Below, one piece after another: positions 27,247 to 37,452 of a stretch of DNA of 64,000 nt. The DNA is taken from NCBI GenBank assembly GCA_947503555.1, contig CANNEE010000001.1, forward strand, positions 124,001-188,000, given 5' to 3'. The stretch's first letter is position 1; the number at the start of each line of letters is the position of its first letter. The notes below the pieces were generated by a model that saw only the letters and a list, made by a program, of their open reading frames with translations, was not told where the DNA came from and searched no databases. Source of the DNA: an uncultured Shewanella sp. Lineage in GTDB: Bacteria; Pseudomonadota; Gammaproteobacteria; Enterobacterales; Shewanellaceae. The position numbers and the translations under genes were made by a program.

Positions 27247-27263
27247 ACATTTAGACTAAATGT
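27247..27263. promoter_or_regulatory. Perfect 17-bp palindrome upstream of the RND efflux operon
   Basis: ACATTTAG-A-CTAAATGT is symmetric over all 17 bases and centred 72 bases before the adaptor start codon. Size and position suit the operator of a dimeric repressor (for example TetR type). No regulator gene is adjacent. Confidence 0.6.
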
Positions 27264-27326
27264 TCTAATCAAAAGTTTGATCTTGATCTCAATAAATGGA
27301 CACAGGACGAGGTAGGTAAATTAGCT

Positions 27327-28439
27327 ATGTTGAAGGACTTCTCTCATTTTTGCCTACTCGCCATCAAACTAGGTTTAATATTAACCTTAAGCGGCTGTAA
27401 CGACGAACCTAAGGCAGTTAGCCAGCTCAAACCTCAAAGTGTCAGTGTCCAGCGCTTAATCGAGGTTGATTCCTACACCCTCACACAGGAATATACAGGC
27501 ACCATTAGAGCAGCCAATACCACAGAGATTGGTTTTGAACTCAACGGGAAAATTAACAAGATCCTCGTAGACTCAGGTGTACAAGTGACTAAAGGGCAAG
27601 TGCTTGCCGAGTTAGATACGCAACTTTTACAAGCACAACAACAGGAAATTCATGCCTCTCTGCTGCAAAATAAAGCCGATTTAACCCTAGCAAAAGCGAG
27701 TCTACAACGCAGCCAAGAGTTAAGTGGCCAAGGTTATGTTTCCAGCCAAGAGCTCGATGAAAGCAAGGGCAAAGTAGACAGTCTTATTGCTGCAAGAAAT
27801 CGTCTAAATGCATCATTAAGGGCTGTCGAATTAAAGATAGCTAAATCCAAGTTAGTCTCCCCATTTGACGCCAGCATAGGTCAACGACAAGCCAACCTTG
27901 GAGAAGTCGTTAATCTCGGAAAACCGGTTTTTACACTGATTCAAAATAATCGTCCTCAAGCCCATATTGGTATTCCCATTAATCTCTCTCAACAATTTAA
28001 GCTCGAAGAGAAACTTGCGCTCAAAGTGGCCAATACTCAGTATGTAGCGAAAGTACTAGGGATTAGTAGTCAAGTGAATCCAATTACACGCACTCAAACC
28101 CTAAGACTTGCACTTCCCCAAGATGCCAATGTTATCAATGGTGAGCTGGCATACTTAGCATATCAACAAGTGATCCCACGCAAGGGTTTTTGGGTTCCCA
28201 TTTCCGCCTTAACTCAAGGGATGAGAGGTCGTTGGAATCTCTTTATCGCGCAGGCATCAGAAAAGGACACTAAAGAGCATCAAATAGGTAAGCGAGATGT
28301 AGAGATTATTTTCACTAATGAGCATATGGCCTTTATTTCAGGGGCAATTAGCAAAAATGAATACTATATAGACAAGGGCTTACACAAGTTGGTTGCAGGG
28401 CAAAACGTAGCACCTATCGCTCAGCAGGCAAAGAGGTAG
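27327..28439 (+). CDS. RND efflux periplasmic adaptor (membrane-fusion lipoprotein)
   Basis: 370 residues with a lipoprotein signal (LILTLSGC, cysteine at 24). The adaptor layout is clear: a lipoyl-like half motif (EIGFELNGKINKILVDSGVQ, about 67-86) with VTKGQVLAELD, an alpha-helical hairpin (about 95-175), the second lipoyl half (KLVSPFDASIGQRQANLGE), then beta-barrel and membrane-proximal parts. It links the inner-membrane pump encoded 2 bases downstream to an outer-membrane channel, which is not encoded here. The substrate cannot be inferred. Confidence 0.93.
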   Translation: MLKDFSHFCLLAIKLGLILTLSGCNDEPKAVSQLKPQSVSVQRLIEVDSYTLTQEYTGTIRAANTTEIGFELNGKINKILVDSGVQVTKGQVLAELDTQLLQAQQQEIHASLLQNKADLTLAKASLQRSQELSGQGYVSSQELDESKGKVDSLIAARNRLNASLRAVELKIAKSKLVSPFDASIGQRQANLGEVVNLGKPVFTLIQNNRPQAHIGIPINLSQQFKLEEKLALKVANTQYVAKVLGISSQVNPITRTQTLRLALPQDANVINGELAYLAYQQVIPRKGFWVPISALTQGMRGRWNLFIAQASEKDTKEHQIGKRDVEIIFTNEHMAFISGAISKNEYYIDKGLHKLVAGQNVAPIAQQAKR

Positions 28440-28441
28440 TT

Positions 28442-31400
28442 ATGGTTAAAGCGCTTGTTGAAAATGGCAGATTAGCTAGCCTGCTGATTGCTTTGCTTAT
28501 TGTTGCAGGCTTTGGGGCCATCAGCAGTTTACCTAGAACCGAAGATCCCCACCTGACCAATCGAATTGCTACCGTGATTACTCATTACCCAGGCGCTTCT
28601 TCAGCCCGAGTAGAAGCCTTAGTCACCGAAGTATTAGAGAGCCAATTAAGGCAGCTTGAAGAGCTAAAGCTGATTCGTTCGACGTCAAGGCCAAGCATCT
28701 CAGTTATCACATTAGAACTAAAAGGCAGTATTACCAAAACAGAACCAGTATGGTCAAGAGCAAGAGATCTTATCAGTGACAGTCAATCACTACTTCCTCA
28801 GGGGGCTCGTAACAGTCGTTTAGATGATAAATCAGCCTTTGCGAACACTGTGATTCTAGGGCTCAGCTGGCAAAGCCCCCCTGCGCAAGTCTCCTCCGAC
28901 CATCTTTCAGGCAGCCAAGCCGATATTCTTAATCGATATGCGAAAGAGTTACAAAGCCAACTACGCAGTTTAACTGGAACCGATTTTGTCAAACTTTATG
29001 GCGCTCCAGAAGAAGAGATCCTTGTTGAGCTCAATGCTAACTCGATTAATCAACTTCAACTCACTCCTGCTGCCGTAGCCAATATTTTGAGTAATGCCGA
29101 TACAAAAGTGTCGGCTGGTGAGCTCAATAACAATCAATTTCGTGCACTCGTCGAGATATCGGGTGAGCTAGACTCAATCACTCGCATAAAACAAGTACCC
29201 ATTAAAATCGATGCCTATGGCCAATTGATTCGCTTAGGCGATCTTGCAAGAGTTACTCGCCAAGCCAAAACTCCCGCTGCCAGTCTTGCACTTATTGAGC
29301 AACACCAAGGCATCATGATTGCCGCTCGTATGCTAGATACAGCTAGAGTCGATATTTGGCAGCAACAAGTACGTGAGCTCACGGAGCATTTGGGTAATGA
29401 ATTACCTAACAATATCAAGATAAACTGGCTATTTGAGCAAGAAAGTTATACTGCAGATCGACTCTCTAGCCTAGTTATCAACCTACTACAGGGCTTTATC
29501 ATTATTCTTGTGGTATTACTGCTCACCTTAGGGTTAAGAAATGCACTTGTCGTTGCCCTGTCATTACCACTCACAGTGTTATTTACCCTCGCCTGTATGA
29601 AGTTTGTCGGCCTACCTATACATCAAATGTCTGTTACCGGTTTAGTCGTTGCACTAGGGATTATGGTTGATAACGCTATTGTGATAGTCGATGCCATAGC
29701 CCAAAGACGACAAGCAGGTAAAACGAGAATTGAAGCGGTAAAGGAGACCTTAAAACACCTTTGGCTACCGCTAGCAGGCTCGACCATCACCACTATGTTG
29801 GCTTTTGCACCTATCGTATTAATGCCTGGGCCAGCGGGAGAATTTGTCGGCGGAATCGCCATCTCAGTTATCTTTGCCCTACTAGGCTCCTATATCATCT
29901 CCCATACATTAATTGCTGGGCTCGCTGGCCGTTTTAGCCCCAAGGATGGCAGTCACCGTTGGTACCACAGAGGAATCGCTCTGCCTTTGCTTAGTCGCGC
30001 CTATCGCTTTAGCCTTCATTATGCATTAACTCATCCTAAGCTCAGTGCCACGACAATAGGTATACTGCCTATTGTCGGCTTTATCGCTGCCACTCAGATG
30101 ACTGAGCAATTCTTTCCACCTTCAGACCGAGACATGTTCCAGATAGAAGTCTACTTATCTCCCCATGTCAGTTTAGATCAGACTCAAACTCAAGTGCTCG
30201 CAATTGATAGCAGCATTAGGCAAGCAAGTGGAATCAAAGAGATTAATTGGGTCATAGGTGGAAACACCCCTTCATTTTACTATAACTTGATTCAACGTCA
30301 GCAAGGTGCTAGCCACTATGCACAAGCCATGGTGACAGCCGATGACTTCCAAATAGCAAATCGACTTATTCCACAGCTTCAAGCCTCATTGGATCAGCAA
30401 TATCCGCAAGCCCAAATACTGGTACGTAAACTGGAGCAAGGCCCACCATTTAATGCGCCTGTCGAGCTAAGAATTTATGGAGCAGATCTTGATAGGTTAA
30501 AATCTATCGGCGATGACGTGCGCCTGTTATTAAGCCAAACTCAAGATGTTATTCATAGCCGCGCCACACTTGGCGCTGGAGTGCCTAAACTTTGGTTGCA
30601 AGTCAATGAAGATGCCAGCTTGATGAGTGGTTTAAGCCTTAGTGATATCGCCAATCAAATACAGATGGCCACCACAGGTATACATGGTGGCAGCATACTC
30701 GAGCAAACTGAATCTCTACCAATCAGAGTGCGTTTATCGAGTGATGCGAGAGAGCGACAAACTAACCTTACCAATCTCAATCTTGTTTCTGCAACGGCCA
30801 GTGGTATTCCATTATCGGCATTAGCCACGAGTCAAATCAACATCAGTCAAGGTGCAATTCCAAGACGTAATGGCCAAAGAGTTAACACCATAGAAGCCTA
30901 TATCACCAGTGGAGTATTACCTTCTAAAGTGTTAGAGAGGGTAAAAGCCAAACTTGAGCAAATCACATTACCCAGCGGCTATCGTATCGAAATAGGTGGC
31001 GAAAGTGCTAAGCGTAACGAAGCGGTCGGCGACTTAATGTCAAATTTAGTCTTGGTCGTCACTCTTCTCCTCACTACCGTGGTGCTCTCGTTCAATTCAT
31101 TTAGGCTTACTGCCATCATATTATTGAGCGCAGCACAATCGGCAGGCTTAGGCTTATTAGCTGTATTTATTTTTGGCGCCCCCTTTGGCTTTACCGTCAT
31201 TATCGGCCTTTTAGGTCTAATGGGCCTAGCAATCAACGCCGCTATTGTCATTTTGGCAGAGCTAGAAGATATGCAAGTGCCAAGACAAGCTAGCATAAAT
31301 GAGCTTGTCGATACCGTGGCAAGCTGCGGCCGCCATATAGGCTCAACCACAATCACTACCATAGGCGGCTTTCTTCCATTGATTATCGCCGGCGGCGGAT

Positions 31401-31552
31401 TTTGGCCACCTTTTGCAGTGGCTATCGCAGGGGGAACACTCTTCACCACCCTACTATCACTCATCTGGGTTCCAGTGATGTACAAACTCATGATGAAAGT
31501 AGCAAAACGGCGCAGATTTTCGGCCGCTCATGTAACTCAACAACCAAATTGA
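28442..31552 (+). CDS. RND-family efflux transporter
   Basis: 1036 residues, the normal RND length. TM1 is near residues 10-30 and two large periplasmic loops are evident (about 35-340 and 560-860). TM segments cluster at 345-550 and 865-1020. TM4 reads VALGIMVDNAIVIVDAI: one of the two adjacent proton-relay aspartates of AcrB (D407/D408) is present and the other position is Asn, as in several RND subgroups. The gene has no channel partner nearby, so it probably uses a TolC encoded elsewhere. The operon is adaptor-pump, under the palindrome at 27247. Confidence 0.93.
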   Translation: MVKALVENGRLASLLIALLIVAGFGAISSLPRTEDPHLTNRIATVITHYPGASSARVEALVTEVLESQLRQLEELKLIRSTSRPSISVITLELKGSITKTEPVWSRARDLISDSQSLLPQGARNSRLDDKSAFANTVILGLSWQSPPAQVSSDHLSGSQADILNRYAKELQSQLRSLTGTDFVKLYGAPEEEILVELNANSINQLQLTPAAVANILSNADTKVSAGELNNNQFRALVEISGELDSITRIKQVPIKIDAYGQLIRLGDLARVTRQAKTPAASLALIEQHQGIMIAARMLDTARVDIWQQQVRELTEHLGNELPNNIKINWLFEQESYTADRLSSLVINLLQGFIIILVVLLLTLGLRNALVVALSLPLTVLFTLACMKFVGLPIHQMSVTGLVVALGIMVDNAIVIVDAIAQRRQAGKTRIEAVKETLKHLWLPLAGSTITTMLAFAPIVLMPGPAGEFVGGIAISVIFALLGSYIISHTLIAGLAGRFSPKDGSHRWYHRGIALPLLSRAYRFSLHYALTHPKLSATTIGILPIVGFIAATQMTEQFFPPSDRDMFQIEVYLSPHVSLDQTQTQVLAIDSSIRQASGIKEINWVIGGNTPSFYYNLIQRQQGASHYAQAMVTADDFQIANRLIPQLQASLDQQYPQAQILVRKLEQGPPFNAPVELRIYGADLDRLKSIGDDVRLLLSQTQDVIHSRATLGAGVPKLWLQVNEDASLMSGLSLSDIANQIQMATTGIHGGSILEQTESLPIRVRLSSDARERQTNLTNLNLVSATASGIPLSALATSQINISQGAIPRRNGQRVNTIEAYITSGVLPSKVLERVKAKLEQITLPSGYRIEIGGESAKRNEAVGDLMSNLVLVVTLLLTTVVLSFNSFRLTAIILLSAAQSAGLGLLAVFIFGAPFGFTVIIGLLGLMGLAINAAIVILAELEDMQVPRQASINELVDTVASCGRHIGSTTITTIGGFLPLIIAGGGFWPPFAVAIAGGTLFTTLLSLIWVPVMYKLMMKVAKRRRFSAAHVTQQPN

Positions 31553-31801
31553 CCTCAAGCATCGACAGCAGACATCACACTTTTAACCAAAATAATGACG
31601 CCATCAGCACTACAGCTATGAAAAAGATCATTGCCGCCTATTTTCATTACAGCGTACGAGCGCAAACAACTTAACCATAACACCCTGTTTTGTATCTAAA
31701 TTACACAAAACAGTTGCGAGCAATATGCGATCTAGTTCAAGTAACTACAATAAGATTTAGGGTAAAGTTCACACTCAAATCAAACCGCCAGGTTACTAAT
31801 A

Positions 31802-33805
31802 ATGAACTACAAACATTGGCCCATCGCAAAGCAAATAGGGACACTTGCTTTCATTCTTACCATTCTTGTTTTTGCTGTTCTTAGCAGCATCTCCTATCTC
31901 ACCGCATCCAATGAGATAGAAACCAAAGCTGAGCACGCAATGCAAGATCAAATGCATGAGCTAGTTGAGCTACTTCAGCTACAATATGACAGTCTTCTCA
32001 ATCAAGCCCGTCGCAGCGCCGACGTGTTTAGAGAGATGTATCCAGGACAATTTCACAAGCCTAATAAAACAGTTAAAATTTTCAGTAAAGCCACACCTGC
32101 ACTAGTTCATGGCCGTGAGCAGCTCAATGCCTCTAAAAGTAAAGTCGATCGATTTGCCAATCTAACTGGTGGCACAGCAACAGTGTTTGTCAGAGAGGGT
32201 GATGACTTTATTCGTATTACAACATCGCTGAAAAAGCCCGATGGTAAACGCGCATTAGCAACCTACCTAGGAAAAAACCATCCAGGTTACCAAGCGCTGC
32301 TCTCTGGTGAAGAATATGAAGGCTATGCCAATCTCTTTGGCAAGGACTATATGACCGTCTATAGGCCAATCAAGAGCACCACAGGTGAAGTTATCGGTAT
32401 TATGTATATCGGTTTTGATATTACTCAGTCCTTAAGCCAAATTCGCAGTGTGGTAAACAAACTGCAATTAGAAGAAACAGGTAAATACTTACTCATTCGA
32501 AATACAGATACTAGCGTCGTTGCCCATCACCAATCTAAAGTGGGCAGCAAGGTTACTGAACAAGTTCTAGATGGCTTGACGCTAGCTCAAGCGCAAAATT
32601 ACCAAATGAGTCAACGCTATTCTTCTCTCAATGGGCAAAAGGCTTTCTCTTACAGTATGCATGTACCAGGATGGGATTGGACCTTGGTCGGTCAAGTACC
32701 AGCCAAAGAGCTTAATGAAGAAAGTATTACCTTACTTAAAATCAATACAGGCGTTGCTCTAGCAGGAATAGCGCTTATTACCCTTATGCTCTCGGTAGTG
32801 CTTCATCGCGCTCTGGCTCCACTCAAGCGATTACAGCAACATTTAACCGCATTAGGCGATGGTGACTTAAGCCGAGAAATTCCAAAGGCAGATAAAGAGA
32901 GTGAAAATGAGGTTGACCAGATAACCATCAGCGCCACGAGTATGGCCGATAGCCTTAGACAGCTGATTATGGCACTGCAAGCCTCTGTGACCCAAGTCGA
33001 AGCTCAATCACAGCAGGCTCAAGAAATTGCTCGTCTAAATGGTGAAGAAGCTCGAGCGATGATGGCGCAAACAGATCAAATCGCCACTGCGATAGAAGAG
33101 ATGTCAACATCCATTCGCGATGTTGCCGATAACGCCAATGCCAGCGCTAGTCAAAATCAACAGGTCGACCAAGCGGCTAAGTCTGGGCAATCTCAATTAG
33201 AAACTGTGGTCACTAGCTTGCTCGATCTCAGCAATCAGCTTTCAAATAGCCATGATGCTGTGGAGAACGTAAGTCGAGAAAGTGAAGCCATCAGCCAAGT
33301 AACAGAAGTCATCAACTCGATTGCAGAGCAAACTAATCTGTTAGCACTGAATGCGGCGATAGAAGCGGCGCGAGCTGGGGAGCAAGGTCGCGGCTTTGCT
33401 GTGGTTGCCGATGAAGTACGTAACCTAGCCCAGCGAACTCAAACCTCTATTTCTGAGATTGGCCAAACGATTTCCCGTTTACAGCAAGTTGTTAGCGTTA
33501 CTGCTAGCCAGATGGATCAAAGTCAGCAACTAGGTATCGACTCTGCTTCCCAAGGTGAACAGGCAAGCAACCAGCTTACTGAGATCACCCAAAGAATTGG
33601 CGATCTATCAACTGCAGCCACCAGCATAGCTAGCGCCACAGAGCAGCAAAGCGCTGTGGCGGCAGAAATCACTCGCAATCTACATCAGATTACTGAATTA
33701 GCTCAAGAAGGCGATCATAGGGCGGCAGAAACGGTGCAATCCGCCGAAGAGTTAACTCAAGTCGCAGCAGAGCTTAAGCGTCAAATAGGTGTATTTAGGG
33801 TATAA
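31802..33805 (+). CDS. Methyl-accepting chemotaxis protein with periplasmic Cache domain
   Basis: 667 residues. TM1 is at about 13-33 and a Cache-type sensory domain at about 40-310 (GRVD-like stretch [20 protein letters not shown], and [14 protein letters not shown]). TM2 is at about 315-335, followed by HAMP at about 337-390 and a cytoplasmic signalling hairpin whose tip reads [20 protein letters not shown]. It senses a small ligand in the periplasm, probably an organic acid or amine by family, but the ligand is unknown. No C-terminal CheR-binding pentapeptide is present; the end is KRQIGVFRV. It is monocistronic, closed by the terminator at 33822. Confidence 0.94.
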   Translation: MNYKHWPIAKQIGTLAFILTILVFAVLSSISYLTASNEIETKAEHAMQDQMHELVELLQLQYDSLLNQARRSADVFREMYPGQFHKPNKTVKIFSKATPALVHGREQLNASKSKVDRFANLTGGTATVFVREGDDFIRITTSLKKPDGKRALATYLGKNHPGYQALLSGEEYEGYANLFGKDYMTVYRPIKSTTGEVIGIMYIGFDITQSLSQIRSVVNKLQLEETGKYLLIRNTDTSVVAHHQSKVGSKVTEQVLDGLTLAQAQNYQMSQRYSSLNGQKAFSYSMHVPGWDWTLVGQVPAKELNEESITLLKINTGVALAGIALITLMLSVVLHRALAPLKRLQQHLTALGDGDLSREIPKADKESENEVDQITISATSMADSLRQLIMALQASVTQVEAQSQQAQEIARLNGEEARAMMAQTDQIATAIEEMSTSIRDVADNANASASQNQQVDQAAKSGQSQLETVVTSLLDLSNQLSNSHDAVENVSRESEAISQVTEVINSIAEQTNLLALNAAIEAARAGEQGRGFAVVADEVRNLAQRTQTSISEIGQTISRLQQVVSVTASQMDQSQQLGIDSASQGEQASNQLTEITQRIGDLSTAATSIASATEQQSAVAAEITRNLHQITELAQEGDHRAAETVQSAEELTQVAAELKRQIGVFRV

Positions 33806-33821
33806 AGTCTCATCTGCAAAT

Positions 33822-33852
33822 AAAAAGCCAAGTCATATGACTTGGCTTTTTA
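33822..33852 (+). terminator. Bidirectional terminator after the chemoreceptor gene
   Basis: AAAAAGCCAAGTCA pairs with TGACTTGGCTTTTT around a TA centre. A- and T-tracts flank the stem, so it can end both the receptor gene and the convergent gene at 33898. Confidence 0.9.
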
Positions 33853-33897
33853 TTGCGTATATTACAAGCATAACCTGAAGCTTATCGCCTGAAATGA

Positions 33898-34188
33898 CTA
33901 CTTACTATTACTCACTAGTTGTGGGCTGTAGGAGCTGAAAACCCACTTGCGTTGTGTACCATCAACCAAATAAGCATCGAGCTGTACGCTAACTAATCCA
34001 GGCTTAGGCACTACTTCAAGTACGGTACCATTTTCAAGTGGCGCAATCAGTGCCTCTTGGCCAAAATCAAGAAAGCTAGTGTCCTTATCTCTTAGCTTGC
34101 CATCAACATATAATTTGACACCAAAAAACCAAGAGTTAGTCACCTTAACTTCATGTGACTTTGTGGTAAAACGCCAAGACTCACTCAT
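33898..34188 (-). CDS. Hypothetical small soluble protein
   Basis: 96 residues, with no signal peptide or membrane helix. It is mostly beta-like with repeated short strands (SHEVKVTNSWFFGVKLYVDG, then VLEVVPKPGLVSVQLDAYLV), suggesting a small beta-sandwich. I do not recognise the family. The ATG at 34188 has AAGGATG just ahead (AAAAGGATGATCGG), a sound ribosome binding site. It stands alone between the chemoreceptor terminator and the cydX terminator. The codon use is like its neighbours, so it is likely a real native gene. Confidence 0.75.
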   Translation of the reverse strand: MSESWRFTTKSHEVKVTNSWFFGVKLYVDGKLRDKDTSFLDFGQEALIAPLENGTVLEVVPKPGLVSVQLDAYLVDGTQRKWVFSSYSPQLVSNSK

Positions 34189-34269
34189 CCGATCATCCTT
34201 TTATCGAAATACCTAATTATAGGTAGACTATATTATGTTTAAGGATTTATCCAGTCACTTCGTAAAAAC

Positions 34270-34295
34270 AAAAGGCCCGCATATGCGGGCCTCAA
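34270..34295 (-). terminator. Intrinsic terminator of cydABX
   Basis: AGGCCCGC pairs with GCGGGCCT over ATAT, and the minus strand continues TTTTGTTTTTACG. Confidence 0.9.
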
Positions 34296-34315
34296 ATTTT
34301 ATCAAGCTAGAAGAG

Positions 34316-34426
34316 TTACTCGTCTATCTTTCTGTCCATGTTTTCAGTATGTTCAAGCCATAACGCATTGATAATACCGAAAGAACAAGCGAGCAAAACC
34401 CCTAGAATCCAAGTGAAATACCACAT
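34316..34426 (-). CDS. cydX: CydX, small subunit of cytochrome bd oxidase
   Basis: A 36-residue single-pass membrane peptide: MWYFTWILGVLLACSFGIIN followed by ALWLEHTE. This is the CydX/YbgT pattern, with a conserved Trp-rich start, one hydrophobic helix and an acidic tail. The ATG at 34426 has AGGAGCAAAATT upstream. It is 13 bases downstream of cydB and needed for stability and activity of the CydAB complex in E. coli. Confidence 0.95.
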   Translation of the reverse strand: MWYFTWILGVLLACSFGIINALWLEHTENMDRKIDE

Positions 34427-34439
34427 AATTTTGCTCCTA

Positions 34440-35579
34440 TTAATAAAGTGACGCTTTATTGTCTTCGATAAACTTACGATCAAGACGACCAAACATCTTG
34501 TAGTAGGTCCAAGCAGTATAAGACAAGACGATAGGCACAAATACACAAGCTGCGGCAGTCATGACGCCTAAGGTGGTTTCACTTGCCGTCGCATCCCACA
34601 TAGTCAAGCTCACATTTGGATCCAGTGAAGATGGCATCACAAATGGGAACATAGCGCAGCCACAGGTTAAAATCACACAGGCTACAGTCAATGAGCTAAA
34701 CAGGAAGGCAAAACCGCTGCGATTAAGTCTGCTACACACAAGTACCAATAGCGGCAGTGCTAAGCCCAAAATTGGGAATGCCATAGTCACTGGGTACTTA
34801 TCATAGTTTGCAAGCCAGGCACCAGCTTCGACGGCGACAGTTTTAGCTGCAGGGTCCGATACACCAAAGTGATCTAAATTCGACGTCACTACATAACCAT
34901 CGATACCATTCGCAAGCCATACACCTGCGGCAGCAAATAATACTGTTACCAATACAGCTAAGATTTGAGTAAAGCCAGCAGCGCGCACTCTCAGTTCACC
35001 CTCTGTCTTCATCTGCAGCCAAGTCGCACCTTGCATCATAAACATAGCAACACTGATAAGGCCGGCTAACAAGCCAAATGGATTGAGTAGACCAAACAGA
35101 CCACCATGGTATTTAGCACGCAAAAACTCATCAAAGTTAAATGGCACGCCTTGAAGTAAATTACCAAAAGCGACACCAATAATCAGTGGCGGTACAAAGC
35201 TACCGACAAAGATGGCCCAATCCCAAGACTGACGCCAGCGTGGGTCTTCAATTTTCGAGCGATAATCAAAACCCACAGGACGGAGAAATAACGCCATTAA
35301 GGTCAATACCATGGCGATATAAAACCCTGAGAAAGAAACCGCATACACCATAGGCCAAGCAGCAAATAGTGCACCACCGGCTGTGATTAACCAAACTTGG
35401 TTACCATCCCAGTGAGGCGCAATTGAGTTAATCATAATGCGGCGCTCGGTGTCATCTTTACCCACTATAGGTAAAAGTGCACCAACACCCATATCAAACC
35501 CATCTGTGACAGCAAAGCCAATAAAGAGTACGCCAATTAGCGCCCACCAGATGACTCTCAATACTTCATAATCAAACAT
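34440..35579 (-). CDS. cydB: CydB, cytochrome bd quinol oxidase subunit II
   Basis: A 379-residue inner-membrane protein of the normal CydB size. The N-terminus MFDYEVLRVIWWALIGVLFI leads into TDGFDMGVGALLP, and later WDGNQVWLITAGGALFAAWP; these are family hallmarks. About eight or nine transmembrane segments can be seen. It pairs with CydA to form the oxygen-scavenging terminal oxidase used under low oxygen. It lies 15 bases after cydA. Confidence 0.96.
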   Translation of the reverse strand: MFDYEVLRVIWWALIGVLFIGFAVTDGFDMGVGALLPIVGKDDTERRIMINSIAPHWDGNQVWLITAGGALFAAWPMVYAVSFSGFYIAMVLTLMALFLRPVGFDYRSKIEDPRWRQSWDWAIFVGSFVPPLIIGVAFGNLLQGVPFNFDEFLRAKYHGGLFGLLNPFGLLAGLISVAMFMMQGATWLQMKTEGELRVRAAGFTQILAVLVTVLFAAAGVWLANGIDGYVVTSNLDHFGVSDPAAKTVAVEAGAWLANYDKYPVTMAFPILGLALPLLVLVCSRLNRSGFAFLFSSLTVACVILTCGCAMFPFVMPSSLDPNVSLTMWDATASETTLGVMTAAACVFVPIVLSYTAWTYYKMFGRLDRKFIEDNKASLY

Positions 35580-35594
35580 CTTGTAACCTCCTGC

Positions 35595-37148
35595 TTAAGC
35601 TTGCTGCTCAAAGTGATAACGTCCAGTCTTCAAACTACTTGGACCACGGCGAGCAAACTTAATCATTAAGTAAGCTTCGATCACTAGCAATACCGTATAG
35701 AAAGCAGTAATGCCTATAATACTGAACCAGAGATCAGACGGATTTAGACTCGATGCCGACATAAAGGTTGGCAAGACTTCCGAAATCGTCCATGGCTGGC
35801 GACCGTATTCAGCAATGAACCAACCACACTCGATGGCAATCCAAGGCAATGGCAAGCTATAGAGCGCAGCTTTTAATACCCACTTTTTCTCAGCGATACG
35901 GTGACGCGTACTTTGCCAGAAGGCGGCGGCAAACACGAACAACATAATCACACCTGCACCTACCATGATACGGAAGGTCCAGAACATAGGTGCAACCTGT
36001 GGAATAGAATCTAATGCGGCTGCTTTAATCTGTTCTTCTGTCGCATCAACAACCTTGTCGGTATAGCGCTTCAGCAGTAAGCCATAACCTAAGTCTTTTT
36101 GAGCTTCATCAAATGCAGCTCTGAGCTCAGGGCTCTTATCTCCCGCTCTTAGCTTCTCTAACATGGCGTAGGCTTGCATACCATTACGAATACGTACTTC
36201 GTGATTAGCAATGAGTTCTTTAAGGCCTGTTACCTGCTCGTCTAGTGAACGGGTAGCAATAATCCCCATAACATAAGGGATTTTCACCGCATAATCTGTG
36301 TGCATGGTTTCTTGGTTAGGGAAACCCACAGCGGTAAAGGCAGCTGGAGCAGGCTCTGTGTGCCACTCAGCTTCGATGGCTGCAAGTTTAACCTTTTGCA
36401 CTTCACCCACTTCATAACCAGACTCATCACCCAGTACAATAACAGAGAGAATCGATGCCATACCAAAGCTAGCAGCAATCGCAAATGATCTACGAGCAAA
36501 CGGCAAATCACGATTCTTTAGTATGTAGTACGCACTAATAGCCAAGACGAAAATCGAACCCGCCACATAACCCGAAGCAACCGTATGAACAAACTTAACT
36601 TGAGCAACAGGGTTAAAGACAACCTCAGCAAAACTTGTCATCTCCATACGCATGGTTTCATAGTTAAATACCGAACCCACTGGGTTTTGCATCCAGCCAT
36701 TAGCCACAAGAATCCAAAGTGCCGACATATTAGAGCCAATAGCGACCAACCAAGTCACAGCTAAATGCTGACGCTTACTGAATCTATCCCAGCCAAAGAA
36801 GAACATGCCAACAAAGGTGGACTCTAGGAAGAAGGCCATTAAGCCTTCAATGGCAAGAGGAGCACCAAAGATATCCCCAACATAATGGGAATAGTAAGAC
36901 CAGTTAGTACCAAACTGGAACTCCATCGCCAGACCTGTGGTAACACCAATGGCAAAGTTAATACCAAATAGCTTACCCCAGAACTTAGTCATATCTTTAT
37001 AGATCTGTTTATCAGTCATCACATACAGTGACTCCATGATAGCCAGCAAGAAAGCTAAACCTAGGGTTAAAGGAACAAATAGGAAGTGATACATGGCTGT
37101 CAGCGCAAACTGCAGGCGCGATAGCTCAACAACCTCTTCAACAATCAT
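35595..37148 (-). CDS. cydA: CydA, cytochrome bd quinol oxidase subunit I
   Basis: 517 residues from ATG 37148 ([20 protein letters not shown]), which has AAGGAG 8 bases ahead. The longer frame to 37196 has no support. A haem-ligand histidine follows at residue 21 ([10 protein letters not shown]). The quinol-loop end [14 protein letters not shown] is present. It oxidises quinol and reduces oxygen at the haem b/d site in the inner membrane. The 5' leader is long, structured and preceded by an FNR-type box. Confidence 0.96.
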   Translation of the reverse strand: MIVEEVVELSRLQFALTAMYHFLFVPLTLGLAFLLAIMESLYVMTDKQIYKDMTKFWGKLFGINFAIGVTTGLAMEFQFGTNWSYYSHYVGDIFGAPLAIEGLMAFFLESTFVGMFFFGWDRFSKRQHLAVTWLVAIGSNMSALWILVANGWMQNPVGSVFNYETMRMEMTSFAEVVFNPVAQVKFVHTVASGYVAGSIFVLAISAYYILKNRDLPFARRSFAIAASFGMASILSVIVLGDESGYEVGEVQKVKLAAIEAEWHTEPAPAAFTAVGFPNQETMHTDYAVKIPYVMGIIATRSLDEQVTGLKELIANHEVRIRNGMQAYAMLEKLRAGDKSPELRAAFDEAQKDLGYGLLLKRYTDKVVDATEEQIKAAALDSIPQVAPMFWTFRIMVGAGVIMLFVFAAAFWQSTRHRIAEKKWVLKAALYSLPLPWIAIECGWFIAEYGRQPWTISEVLPTFMSASSLNPSDLWFSIIGITAFYTVLLVIEAYLMIKFARRGPSSLKTGRYHFEQQA

Positions 37149-37216
37149 CTGTGACTCCTTAGGTGATGAACCTAATAATTCACTCCAGTGAATCAAGTTA
37201 AGTTGTAGGATAATTT

Positions 37217-37376
37217 ATTTTGAATATGTATTACTCAAGAACAAAACATTCAAAATACATCTTTTATCTTAATATCATGGCCAAATATCAATAATGCATG
37301 ATATGAACCAAAATACGGTATGGAATTTGCCGCAACTCAAACAAATGGATGTCTAAAAAACAGTTAATTTAGACAT
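37217..37376 (-). promoter_or_regulatory. Structured 5' leader of cydABX (three perfect inverted repeats)
   Basis: Three separate inverted repeats lie between the FNR-type box and cydA. They are ATTTTGAAT/ATTCAAAAT (37217-37225 and 37248-37256), ATATCATG/CATGATAT (37272-37279 and 37297-37304) and ATGTCTAAA/TTTAGACAT (37349-37357 and 37368-37376). Each is perfect. They could be RNA hairpins in the leader or regulator sites; the surrounding AT-richness makes some chance symmetry likely. Confidence 0.5.
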
Positions 37377-37452
37377 TAATTAATAACCCATAAATATCAG
37401 AAAGTTGCAGTAAAACTCAATAAATAAGGCCCGTATTTTATACCATTCAAAA

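Noticed and set aside
31685-31713. CTGTTTTGT/ACAAAACAG hairpin between the RND pump and chemoreceptor genes
   Set aside because: The stem is perfect but has an 11-base loop and no T-tract. It may be a regulator site, but there is too little to call it a terminator or operator.
31755-31795. Possible sigma-28 promoter before the chemoreceptor gene
   Set aside because: TAAAGTTC matches the -35 part perfectly, but no GCCGATAA-like -10 lies at the right spacing; the nearest GCC-containing stretch is two or more bases off and otherwise unlike the consensus.
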